From Tepidibacter mesophilus (GTDB lineage: Bacteria > Bacillota > Clostridia > Peptostreptococcales > Peptostreptococcaceae): a DNA stretch of 64,000 nucleotides. The notes beneath the pieces are model-generated. The model saw only the letters and a list, made by a program, of their open reading frames with translations. It ran no database searches and was not told where the DNA came from. Below, piece after piece: positions 9,169-17,165 of this stretch. The position numbers were made by a program, and so were the translations under genes. Each line of letters starts with the position of its first letter. Position 1 is the stretch's first letter. Location of the stretch: contig NZ_BDQY01000010.1 of assembly GCF_002724055.1 (NCBI RefSeq), positions 1 to 64,000 of the forward strand. The letters run 5' to 3'.

Positions 9169-9735
9169 TTATTTAGATATACTTTTTTTATTAAATACAA
9201 CTAGAATACCAGCAATTACACCACCAAATATATTAAATATCAAATCTATATTAGTATCCATTAAACTATGTTGATTTTTAGTATTAATTATACTATCTAA
9301 AATAAATTCTAAAATTTCTAAAAAAACTCCTGCTGTAATACCTACAGATATTACCATAGTAAAAATAAATATTTTAGATTTAGAAAGAAATTCACCATTC
9401 AAATTAAATATATTGTAAAAGAGTAATGAAAATGAAAATGTTCCGAACATATGTAAACCTTTATCAAACCAATTATTAGTATTATAAAACTTATAATACT
9501 GTCCTACTATATTATGAAATACAAAAGTCATAATAACTAATACTTTTATGTAATTTTTTATCTTTTTATTCTTTTTCTTTTCAAAATAAAGTATTATTAA
9601 ATAACTAAAATATATTGCTATAGAATTATAAATAAAATTATATTCTTTTTTAATTAAAAATCCAAAGACCGCCAAAATTATAATTACTGAAAAAGAAATA
9701 GTTAGAAATCTTGAAATATTAATTTTTCTTAACAT
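9169..9735 (-). CDS. Polytopic membrane protein, possibly DUF2238/YjdF-like
   Basis: 188 aa with about six membrane segments. Polar residues within or next to the membrane (FDKGLHMFG, FLEILEFILD, LMDTNIDL) recall the Asp/His/Glu pattern of the DUF2238 family, but I cannot confirm membership. Very AT-rich with many Ile, Lys and Asn codons. Divergent from the ylbF-ycaO pair. No function is proposed. Confidence 0.6.
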   Translation of the reverse strand: MLRKINISRFLTISFSVIIILAVFGFLIKKEYNFIYNSIAIYFSYLIILYFEKKKNKKIKNYIKVLVIMTFVFHNIVGQYYKFYNTNNWFDKGLHMFGTFSFSLLFYNIFNLNGEFLSKSKIFIFTMVISVGITAGVFLEILEFILDSIINTKNQHSLMDTNIDLIFNIFGGVIAGILVVFNKKSISK

Positions 9736-9894
9736 AAAAAATACACCTCCGTAGTCATATTATTTTATATTCAATAGTTAATTTACATACTTATAATTAC
9801 AAATATATTGCCCTATTTCATATTTATCATCACATTTTTCTTTTTTGTGAATATAATAGTAAAGTGTATCTTATTTTTACTCGGGGGTGCTATT

Positions 9895-10227
9895 ATGACC
9901 AATAAAACCAAGGAATTAGTAGAATTAATTTGTACTACAGATGAATTCAAAAATCTTAAAAAATCAAAAAAAAATATAGATAAAAGTAAGACTCTAAAAA
10001 AGAAAGTAGACGACTTTAAGAAAAGACAATTAAAAATACAAAGCTCAAAATTATCAAAAGAACAATTGAATTCAGAAATGATAAGACTTAATAATGACTT
10101 TAAAGCATTACACGAAATATCTCAAGTAAACGAGTTTTTTCAATGCACCAAAAAATTTAACGATATGATGTTTGATTTATTTAAAGAAATCAATATACTT
10201 CTAGATTCAAGGTTAAATTCAAAATAA
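9895..10227 (+). CDS. YlbF family regulator
   Basis: 110 aa, almost wholly helical and charged, matching the YlbF/YmcA family. In Bacillus subtilis members form the Y-complex with YaaT that acts in RNA maturation and developmental control. The start at 9895 follows GGGGGTG; the open frame continues 29 codons upstream as a hydrophobic run without an RBS, which is not counted. It is 18 bp upstream of the ycaO-like gene and probably shares its mRNA. Confidence 0.8.
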   Translation: MTNKTKELVELICTTDEFKNLKKSKKNIDKSKTLKKKVDDFKKRQLKIQSSKLSKEQLNSEMIRLNNDFKALHEISQVNEFFQCTKKFNDMMFDLFKEINILLDSRLNSK

Positions 10228-10245
10228 ATTAAGAAGGTGATCTAT

Positions 10246-12048
10246 TTGAGTTCATTAAAAGATAGGAAATACAAAGATGAATTACCGCTCAATACTATAA
10301 ATAAAATAAGAAAAATACTTAGTGACTTAGGAATTATTACAATAGAAACCGATTGGAAAAACTCAGCTAAAGGATTTTGTTCTGTAAGAGTTCAAATTAT
10401 AAACACTTCAATTTCAACTAATGGAAAAGGGACTTCCCATGAATATGCTCTTGCAAGTGCTTATGCAGAGCTTATGGAAAGAATTCAAAACCAAACTTTC
10501 TTTAGATTAGACGATACTTTAAGCGAAGATGCTATGTCTTATAAACACTTTTATTATGCTCCCGATGAAGAGTACTTTAGTGTAGATGATATTATAAAAA
10601 GAAATGACGATTGGTCTTCATATCATCTAAATAGAATAAATTCAACTATAGACGAGTATGAAATTTTGAACAAATGGGCAAAAACATCTTATGAGCATAC
10701 ACCTCTTGATTTTGTGAGCATTCCATATAAAAATTTAAACACCGATAAATTATCTTACATACCTATTAATATGGTATCAAAAATATATATGTCAAACGGA
10801 ATGTGTGCAGGAAATACATTTGAAGAAGCCTTAATCCAAGGTATATCCGAAACTTTAGAAAGACATGTGAATAAAGTCATAATAACCGAAAAGATAACTC
10901 CACCTAATATCCCAAGATCCTATATACAAAAATTTCCTAGATTAGATTTTATGATAAACCAAATAGAGTCTAAAGGTAACTACCAAATTATAGTAAAAGA
11001 CTGTTCATTGAATGAAAATTATCCAGTAGTAGCTGTTGTATTTATAAATAAAGATAATCAGAACTACTTTATCAAATTCGGCTCTCATCCAGTATTTGAA
11101 ATTTCACTAGAAAGAACTTTAACTGAGCTTTTACAAGGGCAAGATATAAGTAATATGATAGGACTTAAAGAGTATTCATACAACAGCACCATATCCGATG
11201 AATATCAGAATTTACTTGGAATACTAACCAATGGATCTGGATATTATCCAAATGAATTTTTTGATTCAAATCCAGATTATGATTTTAATGAATTTAAAGA
11301 TATTTCAACTTTAAATAACAAAGAAATTCTAAATCATACTATAAAACTATTAAACAATAAAGGATTTGATATATTCGTTAGAGACTGCTCTTTTTTAAAT
11401 TTTCCTTCTTATCACGTTATAGTTCCAGGCCTTAGTGAAGTAGATAAATTCGATGATATAGATTCACTAAATACCTATATAAAATATATTCAAATAAAAA
11501 AACATATAAGGAATTTAGGTAATATATCGAATCAGGAAATTTCAAATTTAATAGATTTAATACATGAAGTTGAATACAATCCAAATTTATCTATAACACA
11601 GCTATTAAATTTAAATACTGATAACAATACACCTTGGTATTATTCAAACATGAATTTATTTTTAAGTGCATTAAATTATTATCAAAAAAACTTTGATAAA
11701 TCCTATAGACATTTCAATAAATATTTGAATTCTTTAAATTTAAAATATCATAATAAAAATACTATAAATCACTATAAATGTGTTAAAGATTATATATCTA
11801 TGCGAGCTGATAATATAGATGATGAACATATAGAACAAAACTTAAATCTATTCTATAATAAAAATTTAGTAAACAGTGTTATGAATGAATTTAGGTATCC
11901 AGAAAATATATTGAATTCAACCTATATAGATGAATATAAATATAGAAATAAAAAAACATATGCCAATACATATGATAATATATATAAAACATTAAAAGAC
12001 AGATATATATTATCCAATATAAATCAAAAGAGCTTATCTTTAGATTAA
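10246..12048 (+). CDS. YcaO-like ATP-dependent protein, stand-alone (E. coli YcaO type)
   Basis: 600 aa. The YcaO nucleotide-binding signatures are present: GKGTSHEYALASAYAELMER (about 60-80) and MCAGNTFEEALIQGISETLE (about 183-202). The C-terminal third (about 430-600) is Asn/Tyr-rich and helical, and the proline-rich PxPxP tail of azoline-forming YcaO enzymes is absent. No precursor peptide, dehydrogenase, TfuA or transporter lies nearby, so a RiPP role is unlikely; E. coli YcaO is linked to modification of ribosomal protein S12. The start is TTG 10246 after AAGAAGGTGAT. Substrate unknown. Confidence 0.8.
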   Translation: MSSLKDRKYKDELPLNTINKIRKILSDLGIITIETDWKNSAKGFCSVRVQIINTSISTNGKGTSHEYALASAYAELMERIQNQTFFRLDDTLSEDAMSYKHFYYAPDEEYFSVDDIIKRNDDWSSYHLNRINSTIDEYEILNKWAKTSYEHTPLDFVSIPYKNLNTDKLSYIPINMVSKIYMSNGMCAGNTFEEALIQGISETLERHVNKVIITEKITPPNIPRSYIQKFPRLDFMINQIESKGNYQIIVKDCSLNENYPVVAVVFINKDNQNYFIKFGSHPVFEISLERTLTELLQGQDISNMIGLKEYSYNSTISDEYQNLLGILTNGSGYYPNEFFDSNPDYDFNEFKDISTLNNKEILNHTIKLLNNKGFDIFVRDCSFLNFPSYHVIVPGLSEVDKFDDIDSLNTYIKYIQIKKHIRNLGNISNQEISNLIDLIHEVEYNPNLSITQLLNLNTDNNTPWYYSNMNLFLSALNYYQKNFDKSYRHFNKYLNSLNLKYHNKNTINHYKCVKDYISMRADNIDDEHIEQNLNLFYNKNLVNSVMNEFRYPENILNSTYIDEYKYRNKKTYANTYDNIYKTLKDRYILSNINQKSLSLD

Positions 12049-12066
12049 TCTAAAGATAAGCTCTTT
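12027..12066. terminator. Bidirectional terminator after the ycaO-like gene
   Basis: A perfect 40-nt palindrome (arms AAAGAGCTTATCTTTAGATT and complement) covering the ycaO stop codon. It also serves the convergent small gene that ends at 12069. Confidence 0.85.
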
Positions 12067-12068
12067 AT

Positions 12069-12368
12069 TTATACGACTTCTACACTCTTAATTTCTGCAA
12101 CTATATTTTTTTGAACATTTTCTATATTTTCTAAAATCTCATCTTCATCTATATTATCTACTATTTTTTTAAAGTGAGAATTTTTAATCTTTCTACTTAA
12201 TCCTATGTATTCAAGTTTATTTTCATCTATATCTTCTAAAATAGTAATAATTTCGTTATTCACATACTCATTTATAGCGTCTTCATTATTTACTAACTCA
12301 TTTAAAATCAATTCATCTTCATTAATATTAACTTCCATGTTGATAGTTACCTTAATCTGTCTTATCAT
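12069..12368 (-). CDS. Small acidic protein of unknown function
   Basis: 99 aa, rich in Glu, Asn and Ile, with no Cys, signal or membrane segment. I do not recognise a family. The start at 12368 (MIRQIKVTINMEV) follows GGAGGAATT; an in-frame ATG 15 bp upstream lacks an RBS. Residues 1-40 have alternating hydrophobics suggesting beta strands, followed by helices. It is downstream of the ABC permeases on the same strand with a gap of 123 bp. Confidence 0.6.
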   Translation of the reverse strand: MIRQIKVTINMEVNINEDELILNELVNNEDAINEYVNNEIITILEDIDENKLEYIGLSRKIKNSHFKKIVDNIDEDEILENIENVQKNIVAEIKSVEVV

Positions 12369-12491
12369 ATATAATTCCTCCATTAATTAATTTTATGTAA
12401 AAAAAATAACAAGATAATTATATACTATTAATCTATGAATTAGGGCCAAAATTAACATGTAATTTATACCATTAATTTAATTTATTAACAA

Positions 12492-13382
12492 CTATATATT
12501 ATTGAATTTTCTGTTACTTTTAACCCTTATATATTCTCCTATATTAGTTATACAAAATATAGTACTTATCATAAAAACTCCTGGAAACAATGCAATCCAC
12601 CATTTATTTAAAAGTATACTCTCTCTAGCATCCATAAGCATAGAACCCCAAGATGGTACATCTATAGGAAGTCCTAACCCTAAGAAGCTTAATGTAGTCT
12701 CTGCCATAATTGCATTAGCTGAATTTATTGCTGACATATATATTATGCTAACCATATAATTAGGTATCAAATGCTTTTTAATTATATATATAAAATCCGC
12801 CCCCATAATCTTAGATGCTAAAACAAACTCTCTTTGCTTTAATTCAAGCACTTCACTTCTTACTATTTTAGCTATATTCATCCAACTAGTTATACTTATT
12901 ACGAATATAATACTACTAACCTTATTGCTTTGAAGTATAGACTGAATAAGTGTCATTATAAGTAAAGATGGAATGCTAATCATTATATCTATAAATCTCA
13001 TCATAATATCATCTATAACCCCATCACAATAACCACTTATACTTCCATATATGGCTCCTATCACAGTAGATATAACCATAGATAATACCCCTATGATAAT
13101 AGATATTCTTCCTCCATACAATACTCTTGATAATATATCTCTGCCTAGATGATCTGTTCCAAATATATACTCTTTACACGGTGATACGAACACATCAGAT
13201 AACTTCATATTAGTTGGATCTGAACTAGTAATTAAAGGTGCTAGCATGCATAGTGATACTATTATAAACAATACAAGAGGTGAAATAAATATATCTCCTT
13301 TAAATCTTAAATTTTTAAAAGAAAATTTCTTTTTTTCAATATTATTAGTTTCTCTTAAAACTCCGATAGGGGTAAAATCCAT
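12492..13382 (-). CDS. ABC transporter permease, DppC/OppC/NikC type
   Basis: 296 aa with about six membrane segments, an N-terminal extension (1-35) and the OppC-family start of the membrane domain, ending in the permease loop around AEFILASKIMGADF-like residues (REFVLASKIMGAD, about 185-197) that docks onto the ATPase. It follows the DppB-type gene by 1 bp. Substrates of this family are oligopeptides, dipeptides, nickel or metallophores; the sequence does not decide. Confidence 0.9.
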   Translation of the reverse strand: MDFTPIGVLRETNNIEKKKFSFKNLRFKGDIFISPLVLFIIVSLCMLAPLITSSDPTNMKLSDVFVSPCKEYIFGTDHLGRDILSRVLYGGRISIIIGVLSMVISTVIGAIYGSISGYCDGVIDDIMMRFIDIMISIPSLLIMTLIQSILQSNKVSSIIFVISITSWMNIAKIVRSEVLELKQREFVLASKIMGADFIYIIKKHLIPNYMVSIIYMSAINSANAIMAETTLSFLGLGLPIDVPSWGSMLMDARESILLNKWWIALFPGVFMISTIFCITNIGEYIRVKSNRKFNNI

Positions 13383-13383
13383 T

Positions 13384-14352
13384 TTAATTCATTCCTCTCT
13401 CTTTTAATCTTGGATCTATTAAGCTACTTAATATATCAGATACTACGCTTACTAATACGACTATAATACCCGTTAACATAACTCCTCCCATTAAAAGAGG
13501 ATAGTCATGATACTTAGCTGATTCAAATATCAGCTGTCCAAGACCCGGATATGAAAATATGTACTCTACAACAAATCCTCCTGCTATCAAGTGGCTAAAA
13601 GATAGAGACATCAGTATTATAATAGAAGGCATTATCTTTTTAAGTGGATGCCTAACTATTATTTGAAACCTAGAAAGTCCCTTAGCTCTAGCAAGAAGTA
13701 TATAATCTTCTTTAAGTTCCTCTAAAACTTTATTTCTTACAAAATTCGAATAATATCCCAAATGTCCAAACACTATAACTGTAAGTGGTAATATAAGATG
13801 ATTTATTCTATTTAAAATATTATTTTCTTTTCCTATATCATAAACACCAGATGATGGCAGCATCCTGAGGTTTACACTAAATACTAGTATTAATATTAAA
13901 CTAATCCAAAATCCAGGTATACAATAAAGAAATGTAGTACACCTTGTAATAATCCTATCTATTAATTTCCCTTCATTTAATGCTGTTAGAAGCCCCAATA
14001 TTATAGATAATATAAATGTCAGGGTAATGCAAAGACCTATTAACAAAACCGTATTTGGTAAATTATTTTTTATAATATTTTGAACTGGCATTTTGTACTT
14101 ATATGAATATCCTAAATCACCTTTTATAGAATTTTTAACCCACATTCCATACTGATAAATTAACGGCTTATTAAGTCCCAAATCATCAATAGCTTTTTCT
14201 CTTAATTCGTTAGAAATTTTTTCAACTCCAGATCCATATACTGATACAAGAGGATCTCCTGGAGCTAAATGAGAAATCATAAATACCCCAAATGATAATA
14301 TCATTATAGTTAATATAGCTTGTTTGATTTTTTTCAATATGAACTTCATCAT
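13384..14352 (-). CDS. ABC transporter permease, DppB/OppB/NikB type
   Basis: 322 aa with six membrane segments and the ATPase-docking loop EDYILLARAKGLS (about 213-225), typical of family-5 importer permeases. The start is set at ATG 14352 (MMKFILKKIKQ), behind AAGGAG; the frame is open 25 codons further upstream, but that stretch lies inside a terminator-like hairpin (14381-14431) and is not coding. It pairs with the following DppC-type permease and the upstream binding protein. Confidence 0.9.
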   Translation of the reverse strand: MMKFILKKIKQAILTIMILSFGVFMISHLAPGDPLVSVYGSGVEKISNELREKAIDDLGLNKPLIYQYGMWVKNSIKGDLGYSYKYKMPVQNIIKNNLPNTVLLIGLCITLTFILSIILGLLTALNEGKLIDRIITRCTTFLYCIPGFWISLILILVFSVNLRMLPSSGVYDIGKENNILNRINHLILPLTVIVFGHLGYYSNFVRNKVLEELKEDYILLARAKGLSRFQIIVRHPLKKIMPSIIILMSLSFSHLIAGGFVVEYIFSYPGLGQLIFESAKYHDYPLLMGGVMLTGIIVVLVSVVSDILSSLIDPRLKERGMN

Positions 14353-14380
14353 TTGAGATATCAACTCCTTTTCAACATAT

Positions 14381-14431
14381 AAAAAAAGCCATGAAAGCAA
14401 AATCCTTACAGGATTTCTTGCCTTCATGGCT
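14381..14431 (-). terminator. Intra-operon terminator hairpin between binding protein and permease genes
   Basis: On the minus strand AGCCATGAA pairs with TTCATGGCT, with inner AAATCC/GGATTT, then a run of seven T. It lies between the binding-protein stop (14514) and the permease start (14352). It would lower permease expression relative to the binding protein, a known pattern in such operons. Its 5' arm resembles the hairpin at 16114-16169. Confidence 0.8.
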
Positions 14432-14513
14432 TATATTCATCAAAAGATAATCTTCATGATTAACACTTCAATTATCTTCATAATAGCATAAATACCATAG
14501 AATGTAAATATAT

Positions 14514-16085
14514 TTACTTAATATCCCACTCTTCTATATTCCATAAAAAGCCTATTCCGTGATGCCCAAGAACAGTACTTTCAATACCAACTATGTTATC
14601 CTTAGATCCATAAATAGCATCTATATAAGCTAAGAATGTAAATGGCGGATCAAGTGCTAATTCTTTTTGGAACTCCATATAATAAGGTTTTCTATCTTCT
14701 TCTTTAAAAGTAGTTCTTCCCTTAGTTATAAGTTCATCTACTTTTTGATTTGAATATGCATTCAAGTTCATTCCTGATTCTATTTGAGATGAGTGGAACA
14801 CCTTATAAGTATGATCATCTGGATCATAAGGGCTTCCCCATCCTATTAAAAATGCCTCTAAATTTCCCCAGTCTATCTCTGATTGTATATCCACACTTGC
14901 ATTTACTCCTATTTTTTCAAACTGATGGCTTACTACGTTTGACATATTCACTCTTACTGGGTCTCCTTCAAAGCAAGTTAATTTAAAAGATAATTTTTTA
15001 CCGTTTTTTTCAAAAATATTATCCTTATTTAATTTCCAACCATCTTGGACTAATATTTCTTTCGCTTTTTGAGGGTTATACTCATACTTTTCTACGTCTT
15101 CGTTATTGTATGAACTCATTTGTAAAGGTCCATAAGCTACTTTTCCCATTCCATCAAGTACACTATCTACTATCTCTTGTCTATTAACAGCATAGTTTAA
15201 CGCCTTTATAACTTCTTTATCCTTAAATAAATCATTATTAAAGTTATACATTACCCCTCTGTAGTCAGCAGTCTTTTCTCTATATATTTTGATACCTTCA
15301 ACACCTTCAAAAACTTCTGTATCCTTTGGTTCAAGTTGAGCTAAATCAATTTCTCCTGATTTTAACTGCATAGCTCTAACTTTTTCATCTTTTATAATCT
15401 TAAATATAACTTTATCAATCTTAGGAATAGTATTGTAATAATCTTTATTTGATGATAGCTGTATGTATTGTCCAGACTCCCATTTGTCGAACTTATAAGG
15501 TCCTGTTCCAACTGGATTTTGATTAAACTTATCATTATTTAAATCCTTACCCTCTAACAAGTGCTTAGGAAGCATTCCAACAGATAAATAATCAAGTATA
15601 GCAACACACGGAGCATTTAAATGTAACTTAACATTGTACTTGTCTACAACCTCAACACTGTCTATCTCTTCATAATTTGATGCTATCTCAGACGCATTAT
15701 CAGGATTTTTTATACTATCTATTGTAAATTTAACATCATCTGCTGTAAATTCTTTGCCATCATGCCACTTTACTCCTTCATTAAGTACAAATTCATATGT
15801 ATTAGTGCTCTCATCAAAACTCCACTCTTTAGCTAAATCAGGTATAACCTTTCCATCCTTATCATGCTTAGTAAGTCCTGTGAATATAACTTTATGTATC
15901 TCTGCATGCTCATCAAGTGCTGGATTTATTCTTCCAGTCTCACTTACATTACCCGTACCATAAGTTAATACCTTCTCTGCTTGTCCATCATTATTTGATT
16001 GTTCTTCAGTAGTAGAACTGCATCCACTCAACATTACAACAACCATAGCAAAACTTAAAAATAAACTCAAAATTTTTCTTTTCAT
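14514..16085 (-). CDS. ABC transporter substrate-binding lipoprotein, family 5 (SBP_bac_5)
   Basis: 523 aa. The signal peptide ends in a lipobox (MLSGC, Cys about 22), followed by a Ser/Thr/Asn linker and the SBP_bac_5 fold (about 40-520) with the family motif WHDGKEFTADDVKFTIDSI split around residues 108-126. It binds solute outside the membrane for the two permeases downstream. No ATPase gene is in the window. Peptide, nickel or nickel-chelate are all possible. RBS AAAGGGGG precedes the ATG. Confidence 0.92.
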   Translation of the reverse strand: MKRKILSLFLSFAMVVVMLSGCSSTTEEQSNNDGQAEKVLTYGTGNVSETGRINPALDEHAEIHKVIFTGLTKHDKDGKVIPDLAKEWSFDESTNTYEFVLNEGVKWHDGKEFTADDVKFTIDSIKNPDNASEIASNYEEIDSVEVVDKYNVKLHLNAPCVAILDYLSVGMLPKHLLEGKDLNNDKFNQNPVGTGPYKFDKWESGQYIQLSSNKDYYNTIPKIDKVIFKIIKDEKVRAMQLKSGEIDLAQLEPKDTEVFEGVEGIKIYREKTADYRGVMYNFNNDLFKDKEVIKALNYAVNRQEIVDSVLDGMGKVAYGPLQMSSYNNEDVEKYEYNPQKAKEILVQDGWKLNKDNIFEKNGKKLSFKLTCFEGDPVRVNMSNVVSHQFEKIGVNASVDIQSEIDWGNLEAFLIGWGSPYDPDDHTYKVFHSSQIESGMNLNAYSNQKVDELITKGRTTFKEEDRKPYYMEFQKELALDPPFTFLAYIDAIYGSKDNIVGIESTVLGHHGIGFLWNIEEWDIK

Positions 16086-16113
16086 TTTTATCCCCCTTTA
16101 TTTTTATTAAAAC

Positions 16114-16169
16114 AAAAAACCATGAGTGCATAGGCCCATAATCTTGTGGGCTTTATTACCTTCATGGTT
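16114..16169 (-). promoter_or_regulatory. Terminator-like leader hairpin before the ABC operon (putative attenuator)
   Basis: On the minus strand AACCATGA pairs with TCATGGTT and an inner GCCCA with TGGGC, with an asymmetric internal loop between the two stems, followed by TTTTTTG. It sits about 20 nt after the predicted start of transcription and about 30 nt before the ATG. There is no gene upstream on this strand for it to terminate, so it looks like an attenuator or the expression platform of an unknown cis-regulatory RNA. Confidence 0.6.
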
Positions 16170-16196
16170 AATATATTCATATATTCATTTGACATA

Positions 16197-16225
16197 ATTT
16201 TATCATAATTATCAAAATATGTAAA
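16197..16225 (-). promoter_or_regulatory. Probable promoter of the ABC operon
   Basis: Minus-strand TTTACA (16225-16220) and TAAAAT (16202-16197) with a 17-nt spacer. The start of transcription would lie near 16190, placing the hairpin at 16114-16169 in the leader. Confidence 0.55.
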
Positions 16226-16317
16226 CATCATTTTTTTCATTCCATATCACATATTATCTCTTTGGGAATATTATAACCTTGAAGATAACAACATTAATAT
16301 TAAAGGATGTGATTAAA

Positions 16318-16950
16318 ATAACTGAATCATTTTTAATAGCTATAGCAATATGTATAGATGCTTTTGCCATAGGGTTATCCTACGGAATGAAAAACATAAA
16401 ATTCCCCAAAATTTCCTTAATAATAATTAGTTTTATTTCCGTATGTGTTCTTATATTCTCAATGGTTATAGGAAATTTACTAGAAACATTATTACCTAAT
16501 AACCTCACAACTATTCTAAGTTTCATAATATTAGTTGGCTTAGGCTTTTCTTTAATAATAGAAGGTTATATAAAACATTTATTTATTCAAAAAAAAGAGA
16601 ATAATGATAAAAATCTAGTTAATATAAAATTGTCAAAGTTAGAAATCACAGTAAATATTGAACTTGATAACGAACTAGATAATGAAGATATTACAGAAAA
16701 TATAAATTTCAAAGAATCTATATGCCTAGGTATCGCACTTTCGCTGGACTCACTTGGAGTAGGTTTTGGCAGTGCTCTAGCAAATGTTAATTATTTGCAA
16801 GTTATTACCTTTGTCTTTATCCTTAATTTATTATCAATTCCACTAGGTACAACTATAGGTAAGAAATTTAAATTATATGTCAAAAATATGAAAACATTTT
16901 GGCTAGCAGGAGGCATATTAATTATACTAGGAATATTAAAATTGACATAA
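16318..16950 (+). CDS. ytaF: Sporulation membrane protein YtaF (MntP/DUF204-like family)
   Basis: About 210 aa with two three-helix halves separated by a long acidic loop (about 95-140). Both halves carry the family's membrane Asp motif (CIDAFAIGLSYG and SLDSLGVGFGSA). It resembles MntP-type exporters; in Bacillus the relative is sporulation-associated. The start is unclear: the best RBS, AAAGGATGTGAT, points at ATA 16318 (translation TESFLIAIAICID), while GTG 16309 and TTG 16279 are in-frame alternatives without good RBS. An AUA start would be very unusual. Confidence 0.8.
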   Translation: MTESFLIAIAICIDAFAIGLSYGMKNIKFPKISLIIISFISVCVLIFSMVIGNLLETLLPNNLTTILSFIILVGLGFSLIIEGYIKHLFIQKKENNDKNLVNIKLSKLEITVNIELDNELDNEDITENINFKESICLGIALSLDSLGVGFGSALANVNYLQVITFVFILNLLSIPLGTTIGKKFKLYVKNMKTFWLAGGILIILGILKLT

Positions 16951-16983
16951 ATCGCTTAGATAAGCGCTTTATGTCAATTTTTA
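16938..16983 (+). terminator. Terminator of ytaF
   Basis: AAATTGACATAAA pairs with TTTATGTCAATTT, enclosing a second hairpin CGCTTA/TAAGCG, followed by TTTTTAT. The 5' arm covers the ytaF stop codon. Confidence 0.8.
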
Positions 16984-16986
16984 TAT

Positions 16987-17061
16987 TTATCCGAAAGCTA
17001 AGAGTTCTAAGACTCCACCCTCTTAAGGCTAGAGATAAGAACTCTACAGCTTCTGGATAAG
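16987..17061 (+). repeat. Family 3 hairpin repeat, copy 1
   Basis: 75 bp. The outer stem TTATCCGAAAGCT/AGCTTCTGGATAA encloses AGAGTTCT/AGAACTCT. About 80% identical to 52561-52635; where the inner stem differs, both arms change together (AAAGTTCT with AGAACTT). Sits just after the ytaF terminator. Confidence 0.75.
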
Positions 17062-17114
17062 TTTCACTTGATAAAATTAATACAAATATAATATTTTTTA
17101 TTGATAAATTAAAT

Positions 17115-17150
17115 TATTAGATAATATATATAGTGTATATAAGATTATAT
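17115..17150 (+). promoter_or_regulatory. Possible promoter of the cation exchanger gene
   Basis: TTGATA followed after about 18 nt by TATATA lies 20-50 bp before the RBS of the exchanger gene. The region is so AT-rich that chance matches are likely. Confidence 0.35.
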
Positions 17151-17165
17151 AAAGGAGGTTGACTA

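Noticed and set aside
9808-9894. Hydrophobic N-terminal extension of YlbF
   Set aside because: No RBS at the upstream start, and YlbF-family proteins are cytoplasmic; ATG 9895 has a clear RBS.
10246-12368. RiPP (thiazole/oxazole peptide) cluster around YcaO
   Set aside because: The YcaO lacks the proline-rich C terminus, the nearby small proteins have no Cys/Ser-rich core, and no dehydrogenase, TfuA or exporter is present.
14353-14427. N-terminal extension of the DppB-type permease
   Set aside because: The extra 25 codons are the translation of the intra-operon terminator hairpin, and a good RBS sits before ATG 14352.
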